64,000 bases of DNA from Euleptes europaea. Lineage: Eukaryota > Chordata > Lepidosauria > Squamata > Sphaerodactylidae. Under the pieces are notes generated by a model, which worked only from the letters and a program-made list of their open reading frames with translations, had not been told where the DNA came from and searched no databases. The position numbers and the translations under genes were made by a program. The DNA lies in the NCBI RefSeq assembly GCF_029931775.1, contig NC_079332.1, positions 756,501 through 820,500 on the forward strand. Direction: 5' to 3'. Shown piece after piece: positions 29,740 to 40,060 of this stretch (position 1 is the first letter of the stretch; the number at the start of each line of letters is the position of its first letter).

Positions 29740-30590
29740 TGCCCTGAGGAACTGACACACTGTAAAATTTGACAGAAGGGAGGTGAGAAAGATTGGGCAG
29801 GGGTATAGAGGATAAACAGGGGGACCATCTGCCAGTATTCCAGATACAGACTTAATTTCAAGGGGGGTAAACCAAAGGCTTAAGGGAAAACATGGACTGG
29901 AAGAAAGAGAGAGAGAGAGGAAATGCTAGATGACTCCAGGAAGCAGGGTACGAAGGCCCTTCTTTGTTTTCAGCACCTTGTATTCAGAGGCATACTGCCT
30001 CTGCAAATGGAGGCTCCATTTAACTATCATGGCTCATAGCCCCCAATAGAGCCACCCTCCCTGAATTCTCCTCATCGCTGTAATGTAAGAAAGCACAGCA
30101 TTCCCTCGATTTAAATCTTGTTTTTAATGAGTACAGCATCCCAGAAATGAAATAAAAAGGGCCCAGCATCATATCGCAAAGAAGCCGTTCTAGGAATCTG
30201 AAGAGGCAAACGGTCGTTGAAATTGCCTTTTCTTTGTCCCCCACCCCCAGATGTGAACGTGAAGGTGGCTGGAAAACAATAGGGATCCCCTGCTTGTGTG
30301 CCACCAGCTGGAGAAAGGAAAGCAAAGTGTCAGATGAGGAAATCAAGGGTCGGAAGAGAGCAGGCAGCCTGCAGCCACCTAAGGAAATTCTGTACAGTCA
30401 CGATTCATGGGATCACAGCCTGCTTCTTCCCTGAGCCTGGTACAAAGAAGCATTCTGAAATCCTTTCACTCCCAAGTACAGGAATCAGCTTCCACGTCTC
30501 TTCGCCGGCACCCTTCGGTCAGTTCCTTTGGCAGGACACCTCATTCCGTCACAGGTCAGATCTCGGGCTTGAAAACCCTGTGGAGAGGCA
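29740..30590. other. Unique intergenic sequence
   Basis: No gene recognised. A possible minus-strand poly(A)-type AT-rich patch lies at about 30,115-30,165. An NPW exon 2 could lie in 25.2-31.6 kb but no conserved peptide was found. Confidence 0.35.
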
Positions 30591-30594
30591 AAAC

Positions 30595-31085
30595 AATCAT
30601 AGAATCACAGAATTGGAAGGGACCACCAGGGTCACCTAGTCCAACCTCCTGCACAATGCAGGAAATTCACAACTACCTCCCCACCCACACCCCCAGTGAC
30701 CCCCTACTCCATGCCCAGAAGATGGCCAAGGCGCCCTCCCTCTCATCATCTGCCTAAGATAATAGAATCAGCATCGCTGACAGATGGCCATCTAGCCTCT
30801 ACTTAAAAACCTCCAGGGAAGGAGAGCTCGCCACCTCCCGAGGAAGCCTGTTCCACTGAGGAACTGCTCTAACCATCAGAAGGTTTTTCCTTATGTTTAG
30901 ACAGAAACTCTTTTGATTTAATTTCAACCCATTGGTTCTGGTTCGACCTTCTGGGGCAACAGAAAACAACTCGGCACCCTCCTCTACATGGCGGCCCGTC
31001 AAGTCCTTGAAGATGGTCATCATATCAACCCTCAGTCTTCTCCTCTCCAGGCTAAACACACCCAGCTCCTTCAACCTGTGTCTTT
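30595..31085 (-). mobile_element. CR1 LINE 3' end
   Basis: Long copy (about 490 bases) from ATCATAGAATCACAGAATTGG to the sequence encoding RLKELGVFSLERRRLRVDMM on the minus strand. Bases 31,130-31,600 after it are unique apart from a G run at 31,279. Confidence 0.9.
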
Positions 31086-31621
31086 TTTTAAAGTCCAAGT
31101 GCCGACCCTGCTTAGTGTCTGAGATCTCGAGCCTTCCTTCCCCTAACCCAGCTTAGAAACTTTAAAACAAGAATCCACCGTTTGAATCCCTCTTTAACAG
31201 CCTGGACCAGAGTATGGGACAGAGATGGCAGGGCACTAAGAGGTGACTAAGCAGGAACCCCTGGAAATTTTTCTTCTGGGGGGGGGGGACTTTTTTCCTT
31301 GGAGTCCCAGAAGACTCAACAGTCACTGTGCTTGTCTTGGGTACTTTTAAAATTTTGCAGTGAAGTTACCGGTTCTGCCTCTTGCGTTCGATGGCATTTA
31401 AGCACTATGGTTTGCCGCTTATTTCTCCCTCTGTGCCTAACACCTCTCTGACAACTGAGATTTTGCATCATGCATTTAACAACGGGGGCGGGGGTGGGAA
31501 GGAGGGGGAAATGCTTCTGCTTCCATCAGTCTGTTCCTCTTTAAAGAGCCTTAAGACTCCCATTTTCCCCATAGCCTAAGCCCGGCTACCCCGGTGGAAG
31601 AGAATACTTCCTGTGTGCAAT

Positions 31622-32173
31622 TTACCTGGCCTCCTGAGCAGCGCCCAGCTGTTCTTTCTTCTGCATCGCCCTCTCCAGGAGCTCCGGATACAGGGCGGGT
31701 TTTCGCCAGGGAGTCTCTCGGCACCCGGCCGGGCACTGGGATGCCCGAGTTGTTCCTTGGTGCTGAAGGGCGGCCAAGAGGTTCCTGACGGCTCGGGTTC
31801 TCAGAGACGCCTCCTGCAGGAAGGCTCTCTCGCTGGCTTTTCCTTTCTCCGGTGGCCCCTGGGACTCCGGGTAAGGATGCTCCAGAGTGGCCCTCGCTTC
31901 CACCTCCGCTGGGAACTGCTGCAGCCTCAGCCACTGAGAGGGCGCCCTGTTTGCAGGCAGGGAGGAGGCTGCGTCTGGGCTCTGCCCCAGTTCCTCTGCC
32001 AATGCCCGACGCCACAGATAAGGGGACCGGCCGACCCCCATCAGAAGCCCTGAAGCTCGCCCCACGGTGTGGTACCTCGGGCTTGCCACGTGCTTGTACC
32101 AAGCGCCCACCGGGTCGAGGACCAAGAACAAGCCCAGGAAGCAGAGGGCTCTCCAAGGCCTTAAAATCATCAT
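31622..32173 (-). CDS. NPW: NPW, prepro-neuropeptide W (hormone exon)
   Basis: Secreted neuropeptide, ligand of NPBWR1/NPBWR2, acting on feeding, stress and pituitary hormones. From Met at 32,171-32,173 the protein has a hydrophobic signal peptide ([18 protein letters not shown]) cut before Trp. The hormone begins [20 protein letters not shown] and ends RSPYLW, followed by the dibasic RR that releases NPW-30. It is nearly identical to human NPW-30 (from memory). The internal human dibasic site after GLLMGL is here VGR, not LRR. The frame ends at TAA 31,622-31,624 (183 aa). That TAA lies inside a strong donor CAG|GTAAAT (exon end 31,626), so splicing to an unlocated exon 2 is also possible. 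The frame is open upstream; the signal peptide decides the start. It is divergent to ZNF598, as in human. Confidence 0.9.
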   Translation of the reverse strand: MMILRPWRALCFLGLFLVLDPVGAWYKHVASPRYHTVGRASGLLMGVGRSPYLWRRALAEELGQSPDAASSLPANRAPSQWLRLQQFPAEVEARATLEHPYPESQGPPEKGKASERAFLQEASLRTRAVRNLLAALQHQGTTRASQCPAGCRETPWRKPALYPELLERAMQKKEQLGAAQEAR

Positions 32174-32433
32174 GGGAAGAACAGCAGCAACGGCAGGCAC
32201 TCCAGCCAAGGGGTGAATTTGAGCAAGATCGAGGGAGGGGGAAAGGCCCCCCCAAAAAAACAAACACAAAACCACAGCAAGTCTGCAGCCGGCAGGAAGG
32301 AACCTGCTCTCAAAGAGATGCAGCCACTGGTGGGGACCAGAGTGGATGCAGCAGCCAAAAAAGTTTCGAGGCTCAGGAGATGATGGCAGAGGGTCTCTCT
32401 CTTTCTCGCTCTCTCTGCCTCGCTTCCCCACTT

Positions 32434-32441
32434 CTATATAA
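32434..32441 (-). promoter_or_regulatory. NPW: Possible TATA box of NPW
   Basis: The minus strand reads TTATATAG about 265 bases upstream of the start codon, in a local CT-rich region. The same site reads TATATAAG on the plus strand, so orientation is ambiguous. Confidence 0.35.
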
Positions 32442-32589
32442 GCACAGTGAGGGAGGAGCAGCCCTCTTCTCTCCTGGCCCCCCCTCCCCACAGCTGTCTG
32501 ACTCCACCTTTTCCCCAGCTGGGGTGTCCAGGGGCTGAAATCACCAGCAAGCCAGCAAAGTCTCCCCTCCCCATAGGTCCCACCCACCC

Positions 32590-33065
32590 CACACAGTCAT
32601 AGGCGAGATGCTTTCTGCAGTCCCAGCTGCGTCAGGAGCTGCCTGCCACAGGCAGAGACCCCACAGGTGCAGTGTTCCCCCACTGATGGGAAAAGATGCC
32701 CCTGTTGGATTTCTGCCTGTCAGTCGGCGAGGCTACACGAGCTTCCTTGGAAGAGAGCGCGATTGCAACGCCCAGCATTTAGTGTATTAACCTGAAAGGA
32801 AGACAGCCTATAAGATCCCCCCCCAAAATGTTATACCCAAAAAAGATTATTAGTATCGGAAGTAGCTGTCACTTCTTTGCAAAGTTAAGACAACCTCTTC
32901 TTCTTTTTTTGGTGGTATATCTGAGGAGGGGGGAACACATAATCTTGCAATTGAGCAAATACCTCCAGGACACGTGCAGCCAGCTGTGAGATTTTTTGCA
33001 GGCTCCAAAACCGTCAAAGGACATTTGAACTTGGGGAAGCAGGAGGGTGGGAATAAAGGGAGTGA
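32590..33065. other. Unique intergenic sequence
   Basis: Upstream flank of NPW. No gene or repeat body recognised. Confidence 0.4.
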
Positions 33066-33067
33066 CA

Positions 33068-33258
33068 GGTTGCCTACTACGCCCGGTTGGGAATTTGCTG
33101 GAGATTTGGGGACGGAGCCTGCACAGGGCAGGGCATAATGCCGTAGAGTCGGTCCTCCAAAGCAGCCATTTTCTCCAGGGGAACTGACCTTTGTTGTCCG
33201 GCGATCTGTTGGGATTCCAGGAGATCTCCAGGCCCCACCTGGAGGTTGGCAAGCCTTA
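33068..33258 (+). mobile_element. MITE-like element (family D)
   Basis: Shares GCTGGAGATTTGGGGACGG, GCAGCCATTTTCTCCAGGGG and CACCTGGAGGTTGGCAAGCC with the other family D copies. The terminal repeats are diverged. Confidence 0.7.
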
Positions 33259-33259
33259 G

Positions 33260-34075
33260 CGGACCCACCCTGGGCAGTCAAAGTCCTTCTGGGAAAGGCA
33301 GCGTCCCCAAGGAGTCAGGCTTGCTCACATCCCGACCCGCACCACGTCGGATGCCCCCCACGGAGAAGATGAGGCCCCCAGGGAGACAGCTCACCAAACC
33401 AACCGGATATGGCATTAGCGGCCACAGGTTGAGAGATCAACCCGTGGTCATGAGCGCAGTGAGACAGCGGTGCCTGACCTATAAAATAGGGGGAGAGCTG
33501 TGTTACTGTGACTCAGCCCCGCCTGATTTCATCTCCTGTCACTGGGTCCTGGTGGAATTGGAAAGCAGGGATAAACTGCAGTGCTTCAAAGCCAGACGAG
33601 CCCCGAGTGAGATCTTGAGCGGGTTGGTTTTATGCGGCTGTAAAGGCCCCCACCCCCTTCTCTGGCACGTGCATCCCCTTATCTTTATACGCAGAAACGA
33701 TGTTAACAAATGCACAACGAAAAAAGACCTCCCTGCGGGATTGTCCCCACGCTGCCTGTAATTAAAAAAGGCCTATCCACAATACTCCGCAACGGCAAGC
33801 CGTGTCGATCTACAGAGAAATGCCACACGCTGAGGTTGTGCCACTTCCTCGAAGCTAGTTAAAACCTGACATGGCTAAGGAAACCCAAGTCTTTGTTGAG
33901 CCCTCGATACAACTTCCAGCAACCACAACGTCCTTTTCGAGATGCAGCAACCAGAACTGCCCAACTTTGAATCTCCAGTAAAAACCTACTTCCACCATTG
34001 AAAGGATGGGAAGTGGTAACTGGGTATTAATCTTTCAAAGGGAACTGATCTGTGAGATTCTCGGGTGGCTTTCTC
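33260..34075. other. Unique intergenic sequence
   Basis: An open frame at 33,246-33,761 has no recognised family and starts inside the MITE-like element. Nothing else is supported. Confidence 0.35.
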
Positions 34076-34310
34076 TCATAATAATATTTGCAGTCCTCAC
34101 AGAGGGACAAGATCCGTTTGTCATGAAACATTAATTGTCTACAAGGTTCTTTGATGCCTGACGATCCTCAGGCTAATGAGCCAATTATTGTCGCAGCGGG
34201 TGCAAGACAGACACTGTTGTCGTACTAATGTTTGTGTGATTAAACGACAACGACAGATGAGTCGGCATTGGCTCACACGGTGACAACCGAGCGCTTCACT
34301 GTCCCCCCCT
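34075..34310. promoter_or_regulatory. Candidate conserved non-coding element
   Basis: Repeat-free and AT-rich with clustered SOX-like and homeodomain-like sites: ATAATAATATTTGCAG, GAAACATTAATTGTC, CCAATTATTGTCG, CACTGTTGTCG, GTGATTAAACGACAACGAC. No coding frame or splice pattern fits. Function is inference. Confidence 0.4.
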
Positions 34311-34628
34311 TCATCAGGAAAGGGAAAACAAGTCAACATGACCAGGAGAACCACTCATTCCGGTTATAAAGTCAGCTGTCGGATGCAGTCACGGCAACGT
34401 GGGCAGAGAGAGGCCTACGGGAACGCAAACAGTTCCAACGTGCCCTGTTGAAGAATCCTGTGACACTCAGAAGCTTGCCTCCTCCCACACCAAACTGGGC
34501 TGACAAAATATATGTGATATAACCCCATGCATAGATTAAAGCATGTGGGCCATCTGTAATCTGCCACTTTCTGATCCATTTCTGCCTCATTCCCTAGCCT
34601 CTACTATTTTCAGCACTGGAATTTCAAA

Positions 34629-34675
34629 CATAGAATCATAGTGTTGGAAGGGACCACCAGGGTCATCTAGTGCCC
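34629..34675 (-). mobile_element. CR1 tail scrap
   Basis: Only ATAGAATCATAGTGTTGG and GGGACCACCAGGGTCATC remain of the inverted CR1 tail. Confidence 0.7.
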
Positions 34676-34849
34676 ACCAAGTGTTTTTAGAAAGCGGGTG
34701 TGGCCAGGTAAGGCTTCTGCTTGTCCTCTGGAGATCTGATTAGCTGAGCAGATTTTTAAAAAATGTTGTTTTGGCAGCTGTTGCCACCACAACCCACGGA
34801 TCTTCACTGTGTGACTGCGGGTAAGCTGCAGCAGACATTTCGAACCTGT

Positions 34850-35200
34850 TAAAGTTTCCAAAATAGCCTCTGGGGTAGCCCCTCACGCAATGCAGCACAG
34901 TAGTCTAGCCTCAGTGTTTCCAGCATGTGGAAAACTATCCCTGTACTCTTGTTGCGGTCCTGCACCAAGATACGGTCCCCTTGCTCAGCATTTTGGCTTC
35001 TGTGCTCACGAGTCAGGGAAGGTATCAGTTTCACCTTGGCCTTGTTGCTCTGCCGAATCAAACAACATGCACAAATGACATCTCCTTCTTGATCTCCTAG
35101 GCAAGCAAAAACTCCTTTCTTTGGCTTGCTGGATCCCCAGGGATCTCAAGCGGTTACAGGACAGCCTCTTCAGTAGAGTCCCTCTTAATAAAGCCATTCC
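34850..35200. repeat. Degraded LINE 3'UTR-like sequence
   Basis: CAATGCAGCACAGTAGTCTAG followed by CCTCAGTG resembles the widespread squamate LINE 3'UTR phrase GCAGTAGTCTAGCCT (from memory). Strand and clade are uncertain. Bases 35,200-36,680 are unique with no gene recognised; a T run lies at 35,610. Confidence 0.35.
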
Positions 35201-36684
35201 TGTTCAATCATGAAGCTGTAAACAAACATCTAATCTTTTCTCTGTTTAAAAGACGCAGGCTGCCTTGTTCGAAACTCTCTCCATCATTCCCAAAGTGGAT
35301 GTTTCAGTAACAGGCACCGAAGGATAATAAATCTTCCCAAATTACCCTGCTAAGATTGGGGTAAATGTCATATACTCAATAGCACAAGCTCTCATTAGCA
35401 GCCTCTTCCAAAGCAACAGTTCCCATTAGCGCTGAGTTAAAAATACATGAACAGATTCTGGGCCTTTTTGTGTGTGTGTCTGACTGCGTAACAGCCCTGC
35501 GCAAACAGATTTCATGAACACAACTGTTTGATCAGTAGTTATAACTGCTTATTTTGAGAACTTCAGGCAATGCAAGCAATAAAACAAATTTAAATGCAAA
35601 GTAGCCTCTTTTTTTTTTTTTTAATCATGGTTTGCAAAGTGTTAAACCGGAGTTTGCCACAGGTAGAAATCAACCCCTGGAAGGTGAGTTGAAAGAATCC
35701 TTACTTTGGGAAGAGGAATATAAAATCTCGGGGGTGGGGGATTTCCTGCCGACTCTCCAGATACACTCAAGTATCTTGGTTCCTAAGCACTGTGTACTGG
35801 TGCTTCGTACCACCCCAGAATATTTTTCCACCTGTGGCCATGTTATGTCAGAGTTCCCAAGATCTCTAGCAGGTTCTCCCTACCTTTGGGTAATATTTAC
35901 TGCTGAGGAGCTCAGAGCTCTGGGAAACACAGATGCAATCCCCTTTCGATCTTCTCCGGCCAACATTAGTTCAACTAACAAAACGAAAAAAAGATAAAGC
36001 TTGAACGCATGTTGCTTTATTTTCACGGCGCACTGGTGTGCATTAAACATGCATAAGAGTTGCTGACGGCTGCATTGATCACACCTCTACACCCATCCGA
36101 ATTCCTGCACTTTTTAGCAAAGAAATAGAAATGAGTTATGAATGAGTCAGTCCCTGAAGAGGAGCTCATAGGGCCCTTTTTGGCTTCTGTACCACAATTA
36201 AGTCTGTACCTGGCATGACTCATGGCCAGCAACGAAACCATGCTCTATTACCAGGATGATCATCATTTTGTAGGGCTCTAGAGAGAAGGCGAGAACAACT
36301 TCTGACTGGCGGTTGACTTCCAGTTTCACCCAGCAGCTTTTTCGGTACCCTTCGCCACACTGCCTTCACCGCCACCTTCAGCAGCTCCCTCAAAAATGAA
36401 TTTCTAGCATGTGATGGAGAAGAAACACATCCAATAATTTAACTGCTGCAAGCACAAAGCACTCTACCTGGATAAGAGCTGCCTTTGCTGCTCTGACCTA
36501 CCAATCATTTGCACAAGGAACGCGGTTAAATCATTCTATCCCATCCTATACTGTACACCAGCAGAGTTATAGACTCTCTGAGGGTTCCTGTTGGGCCTCT
36601 GGATGAATAACTGTTCCTGGCTTTCCCCCCCCCCCCAGTCAGATGACTTACTCTGAACAGTCATTCATCTAGAAATTGGGAAGC

Positions 36685-36905
36685 TCACATTAACATATGG
36701 AGCTGCCTTCTACTGAATCAGACCCTGGGGCCATCAAAGTCAGTATTGTCTACTCAGACCGGCAGCGGCTCTCCAGGGTCTCAGGCGGAGGTCTTTCACA
36801 TCACCTCCTTGCCTCGTCCCTTTAACTGGAGATGCTACTCGGGATTGAACCTGGGACCTTCTGCATGCCAAGCAGATTCTCTACCACTGAGCCACGGCCC
36901 CTTCC
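36685..36905 (-). repeat. SINE family A
   Basis: Full copy from ACATATGGAGCTGCCTTC to CACTGAGCCACGGCCCC on the plus strand. Confidence 0.88.
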
Positions 36906-36984
36906 CGGAAGGGCAAATCTTTGGGGAAGTTAGAGTGAAGTGTACCTCCCATTTTAAATTCACAATTAAAAAAAAAAACAGTTT

Positions 36985-37400
36985 CCCAGTTTAGGGACTA
37001 AGTACGAAAAACCTGCGGCTGAATTGTAGCCGTTCATGGCCTCAGTTCGGCTCAATTTGCATCGCTTGCGCAATCGCGACAATGAACAATACAACTCGTG
37101 TGTGTGTGTGAAAAGCTTAATTACGAAAGCAGATTGACAACCTTGCATTTGGCGGCCTCATCTCCGCCTCTCGGATTTTTTGCGCAGTTCCGCAGACGAG
37201 TGACACTTAAGACCAGCCATTAAAGTCAGCAGCTGCCATCTCATTCCACGCTAATTGCGCTCCCAAATTGGACTGACGCTCTTTTGACATGAAAAAAAAT
37301 AAATGAAATTTGCAAAAGTATCATTAATCCAGGAGGGAGATTGAAAGAGGGGGTTAATTATGACTGTGGAGTGTTTTACGAAATAATTACCACCAACTCA
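36985..37400. promoter_or_regulatory. Candidate conserved non-coding element
   Basis: About 400 bases of repeat-free sequence with ATTTGCATCGC, GCTTAATTACG, CGCTAATTGCGCTCCC, CAAATTGGACTGACG, AAAGTATCATTAATCC and GGGTTAATTATGACTG. This is a homeodomain-motif-rich texture with no coding frame. Function and conservation are inference. Confidence 0.42.
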
Positions 37401-37647
37401 CCCAGACATTCGTAACCGCCTCTCTTCCCTCCGGACTGAAACACCTTCACTCCGCTTGCCACAAACGATCTGAATTTGTTTTTCCCCTCTGACTACGCAT
37501 GTTGTACATAAAACATCTTCAGAGGGGACAGTATGGTTTTGTGTTTTGAAACAATCCCTAGTTGCTAAGATGTTGACTTTTCCACCTGGTGAAAAAACTT
37601 CCTTCCTCCTTTGGTTGCTAGTCCCTTTTGTGTTTCTGGATGTGTGC

Positions 37648-37775
37648 ATGTGTGTGTGTTAAGTGCCGTCAAGTTGCTTCCGACTCATGGCGACCCTATG
37701 AATCAAAGTCCTCCAAAATGTCCTGTCTTTGACAGCCTTGCTCAGATCTTGCAAATTGAGGGCTGTGGCTTCCTT
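37648..37775 (-). mobile_element. BovB LINE 3' tail
   Basis: TTAAGTGCCGTCAAGTTGC, CTCATGGCGACCCTATGAATC and CCTGTCTTTGACAGCCTTGC match the inverted BovB 3' end that recurs at 39,110-39,200. Confidence 0.75.
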
Positions 37776-37844
37776 TATTTCTGGATACTGTTATTTATTC
37801 ACAGGAAGATGTATACCAGAGTTTTATGGCACACACGTGGATAC

Positions 37845-38012
37845 ATGAAGGTGCCCTCTATTGAGTCAGATCTATGGTCCATCAATGTCTACTCAGACTG
37901 GCAGCATCTCTCCAGCATCTCAGGGTCACCTGCTCCTTGATCCTTTTAACTCAGGATGCCAGGGATCGAACTGGGGACCTCCTGCATGCCAAGCAGAGGC
38001 TCTACCTCGGAG
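37845..38012 (-). repeat. SINE family A, diverged
   Basis: GATACATGAAGGTGCCCTC to GGCTCTACCTCGGAGCC; about 50 bases shorter than the full copies. Confidence 0.75.
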
Positions 38013-38014
38013 CC

Positions 38015-38520
38015 TTCATTTATTTGTTCAGCTTCTTTATAGCCTACCTTCTTCACTGAGACTCAAGACAGATTGTAGAGTAACAAAAGAGAGAGAGGGG
38101 AAATGTAATGGTACTGCACAAGACATCCAACAAACAATGCCATAGGACTAGGAATGCAAAATTCGACAATATCGAACACAACAACAAGAACAGCCAACTG
38201 GAGAACAGCAAAGAGTAACCCAGTACGAATAAATACAAAGAAGCTGGCATTTAAATAAATAAAGTTTCAAACATCAGCACCAGTCAAAGGCGTAACAGCT
38301 AGCTGCCATTCAAAGCTCGCCTGAACAGGGCTCAATCTGATGCCAGGATAAGTACGGATGGAGCTCTGGGATGGGAGATCCCAAGCCACGGTGCCACCAC
38401 AGGAAAGACCTGGTCTCCCACAGACACTCGCTGTATCTCCAAAGGCCAGGACTCCCACAGAAGGGTCTCCACAGACAGGCTCCATTCTCAGGCAGGTTCA
38501 TATGTGTACAGGGGGAATCT
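38015..38520. repeat. Repeat family H and LINE 3'UTR-like sequence
   Basis: 38,015-38,100 (TTATTTGTTCAGCTTC, CACTGAGACTCAAGACAG) matches family H. 38,355-38,440 (GCCACCACAGGAAAGACC) resembles a LINE 3'UTR phrase common in squamates (from memory). Probably one degraded element. 38,520-38,750 is unique. Confidence 0.35.
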
Positions 38521-38749
38521 TGTGTCTGACCGCTTCCTCCTTCAAAGGGCAGCGAATGAACCAGAGACAAGCAGACTTTGCTTTACTCTTGACTCCAGTG
38601 GTGGTGTGCATCAGAACCTGAGAGGGGGACCCATCAGAGAAACTGCCCCAACTCCTTTCTCCAGTCTTAACTGCACTAGCTGCTGTTGCCTACACAAAAC
38701 AACCACCCGATGCTCTCTAATGCGCCTTTTGGGCAGTCCCATGAACCAC

Positions 38750-38950
38750 GTACATTTATTTACTTCATTTGACACCTGCCTTTCTTCCCACTGGAGACCC
38801 AAAGGGGCTCACATCTTTCTCCTCTCCTCCATTGTAACTTCACAGCAACCCTGTGAGGAAGGCTAGGCTGAGACCGCACGACTGACCCAAGGGCACCCAG
38901 CAAGCTTCCACAGAGGAGCAGGGATTCGCACCCGGCTCTCCCAGAACCTC
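38750..38950 (-). repeat. SINE family F
   Basis: Inverted copy: TTTATTTACTTCATTTGAC tail, CCCACTGGAGACCCAAAGG, CTGTGAGGAAGGCTAGGC, and the B-box complement GGGATTCGCACCCGG. Confidence 0.7.
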
Positions 38951-39094
38951 CCCCCTGACACATGCTGACCTCTCCGCAGGGCGATGCTGCCACCTGGAGT
39001 GACCTTCATGGAACAACCACCATATTGAAATGTATATTACTGTATTTAATGTATGTGGTAAGCCGCCTTGATCTCAGTAAGGAAATGTGTGTGT

Positions 39095-39668
39095 GTGTGT
39101 GCGTGTGTGTTAAGTGCCATCAAGTGGCGACCCTATGAATGAAAGTCCTCCAAAATGTCCTATCTTTGACAGCCTTGCTTAGGTCTTGCAAATTGAAGGT
39201 TGTGGCTTCCTTTGTTGAGTCAATCCATCTCTTGTTGGGTCTTCCTCTTTTCCTGCTGCCGTCAACTTTTCCTAGCACGACTGTCTTTACCAATGACTCT
39301 TGTGGTCTCATGACGTGACCAAAATATGATAGCCTCAGTTTAGTCATTTTAGCTTCCAGGGTCAGTTCAGGCTTGATTTGATCTATAACCCACTGATTTG
39401 TTTTTTTGGCAGTCCACGGAATCCGTAACCCTCTCCTCCAACACTACATTTCAAAGGAATCTATTTTCTTCCTATCAGCTTTCTGCACTGTCCAGCTTTC
39501 ACACCCATACATAGTAATAGGGAATACGATGGCATGAATGAATCTAGTCTTGGTGGCCAGTGACACACCCTTACACTTCAAAATATTTTCTAGCTCCTTC
39601 ATGGCTGCCCTTCCCAGTCTCAATCTCCTTCTGATTTCTTGTAAGGAAATAAAGCGGCTAATAAATGT
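39095..39668 (-). mobile_element. BovB/RTE LINE 3' part with ORF2 C-terminus
   Basis: On the minus strand the frames at 39,444-39,677 and 39,120-39,347 encode the RTE/BovB reverse transcriptase C-terminus: RLRLGRAAMKELENILK, FPITMYGCESWTVQKADRK, then LRLSYFGHVMRPQESLVKT and KRGRPNKRWID. The 3' end carries GTGTGTGT and AAGTGCCATCAAG. It is 5'-truncated and split by a frame change between the two parts. Confidence 0.88.
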
Positions 39669-39699
39669 TTTAAACAAATCAATAAACTAATGCACCTTC

Positions 39700-39765
39700 A
39701 GGGAGGGTTGCCAGCTCCTGACTTGGAAATTCCTGGAGATTTGGAAATGGAGCCTGGGGAACAGC
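39700..39765 (+). mobile_element. MITE family D 5' scrap
   Basis: GGGTTGCCAGCTCCTGACTTG and GAAATTCCTGGAGATTTGG match the left end of family D, then the element stops. Confidence 0.6.
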
Positions 39766-39784
39766 AGCCAACTTTAGACATGTT

Positions 39785-40060
39785 CTGCAAAAACAGAGCG
39801 GTTCCCCAGTGGAACGAAGCTCCCTCGGGGTGGGGGTGGGGCTCTCCTTCCCCTGGAGGTTTTTAAGCAGAGGCTGGATGGCCACCTGTCAGCCATGCCT
39901 ATCCTATGACCTCGGGAAGATGATGAGAGGGAGGGCACCTTGGGCATCTCCAGGGCATGGAGTAGGGGGGTTACTGGGGGTGGGGGCTGTGAATTTCCTG
40001 CCTTGTGCATGGGGGTTGGACTAGATGACCCTGGTGGGTCCCTTCCAATTCTATGGGGGG
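39785..40060 (+). mobile_element. CR1 LINE 3' end leading into the minisatellite
   Basis: From CAAAAACAGAGCGGTTCCCC through GCAGAGGCTGGATGGCCACC to GGTTGGACTAGATGACCC. Its last 70 bases are the first unit of the tandem array that follows. Confidence 0.88.
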
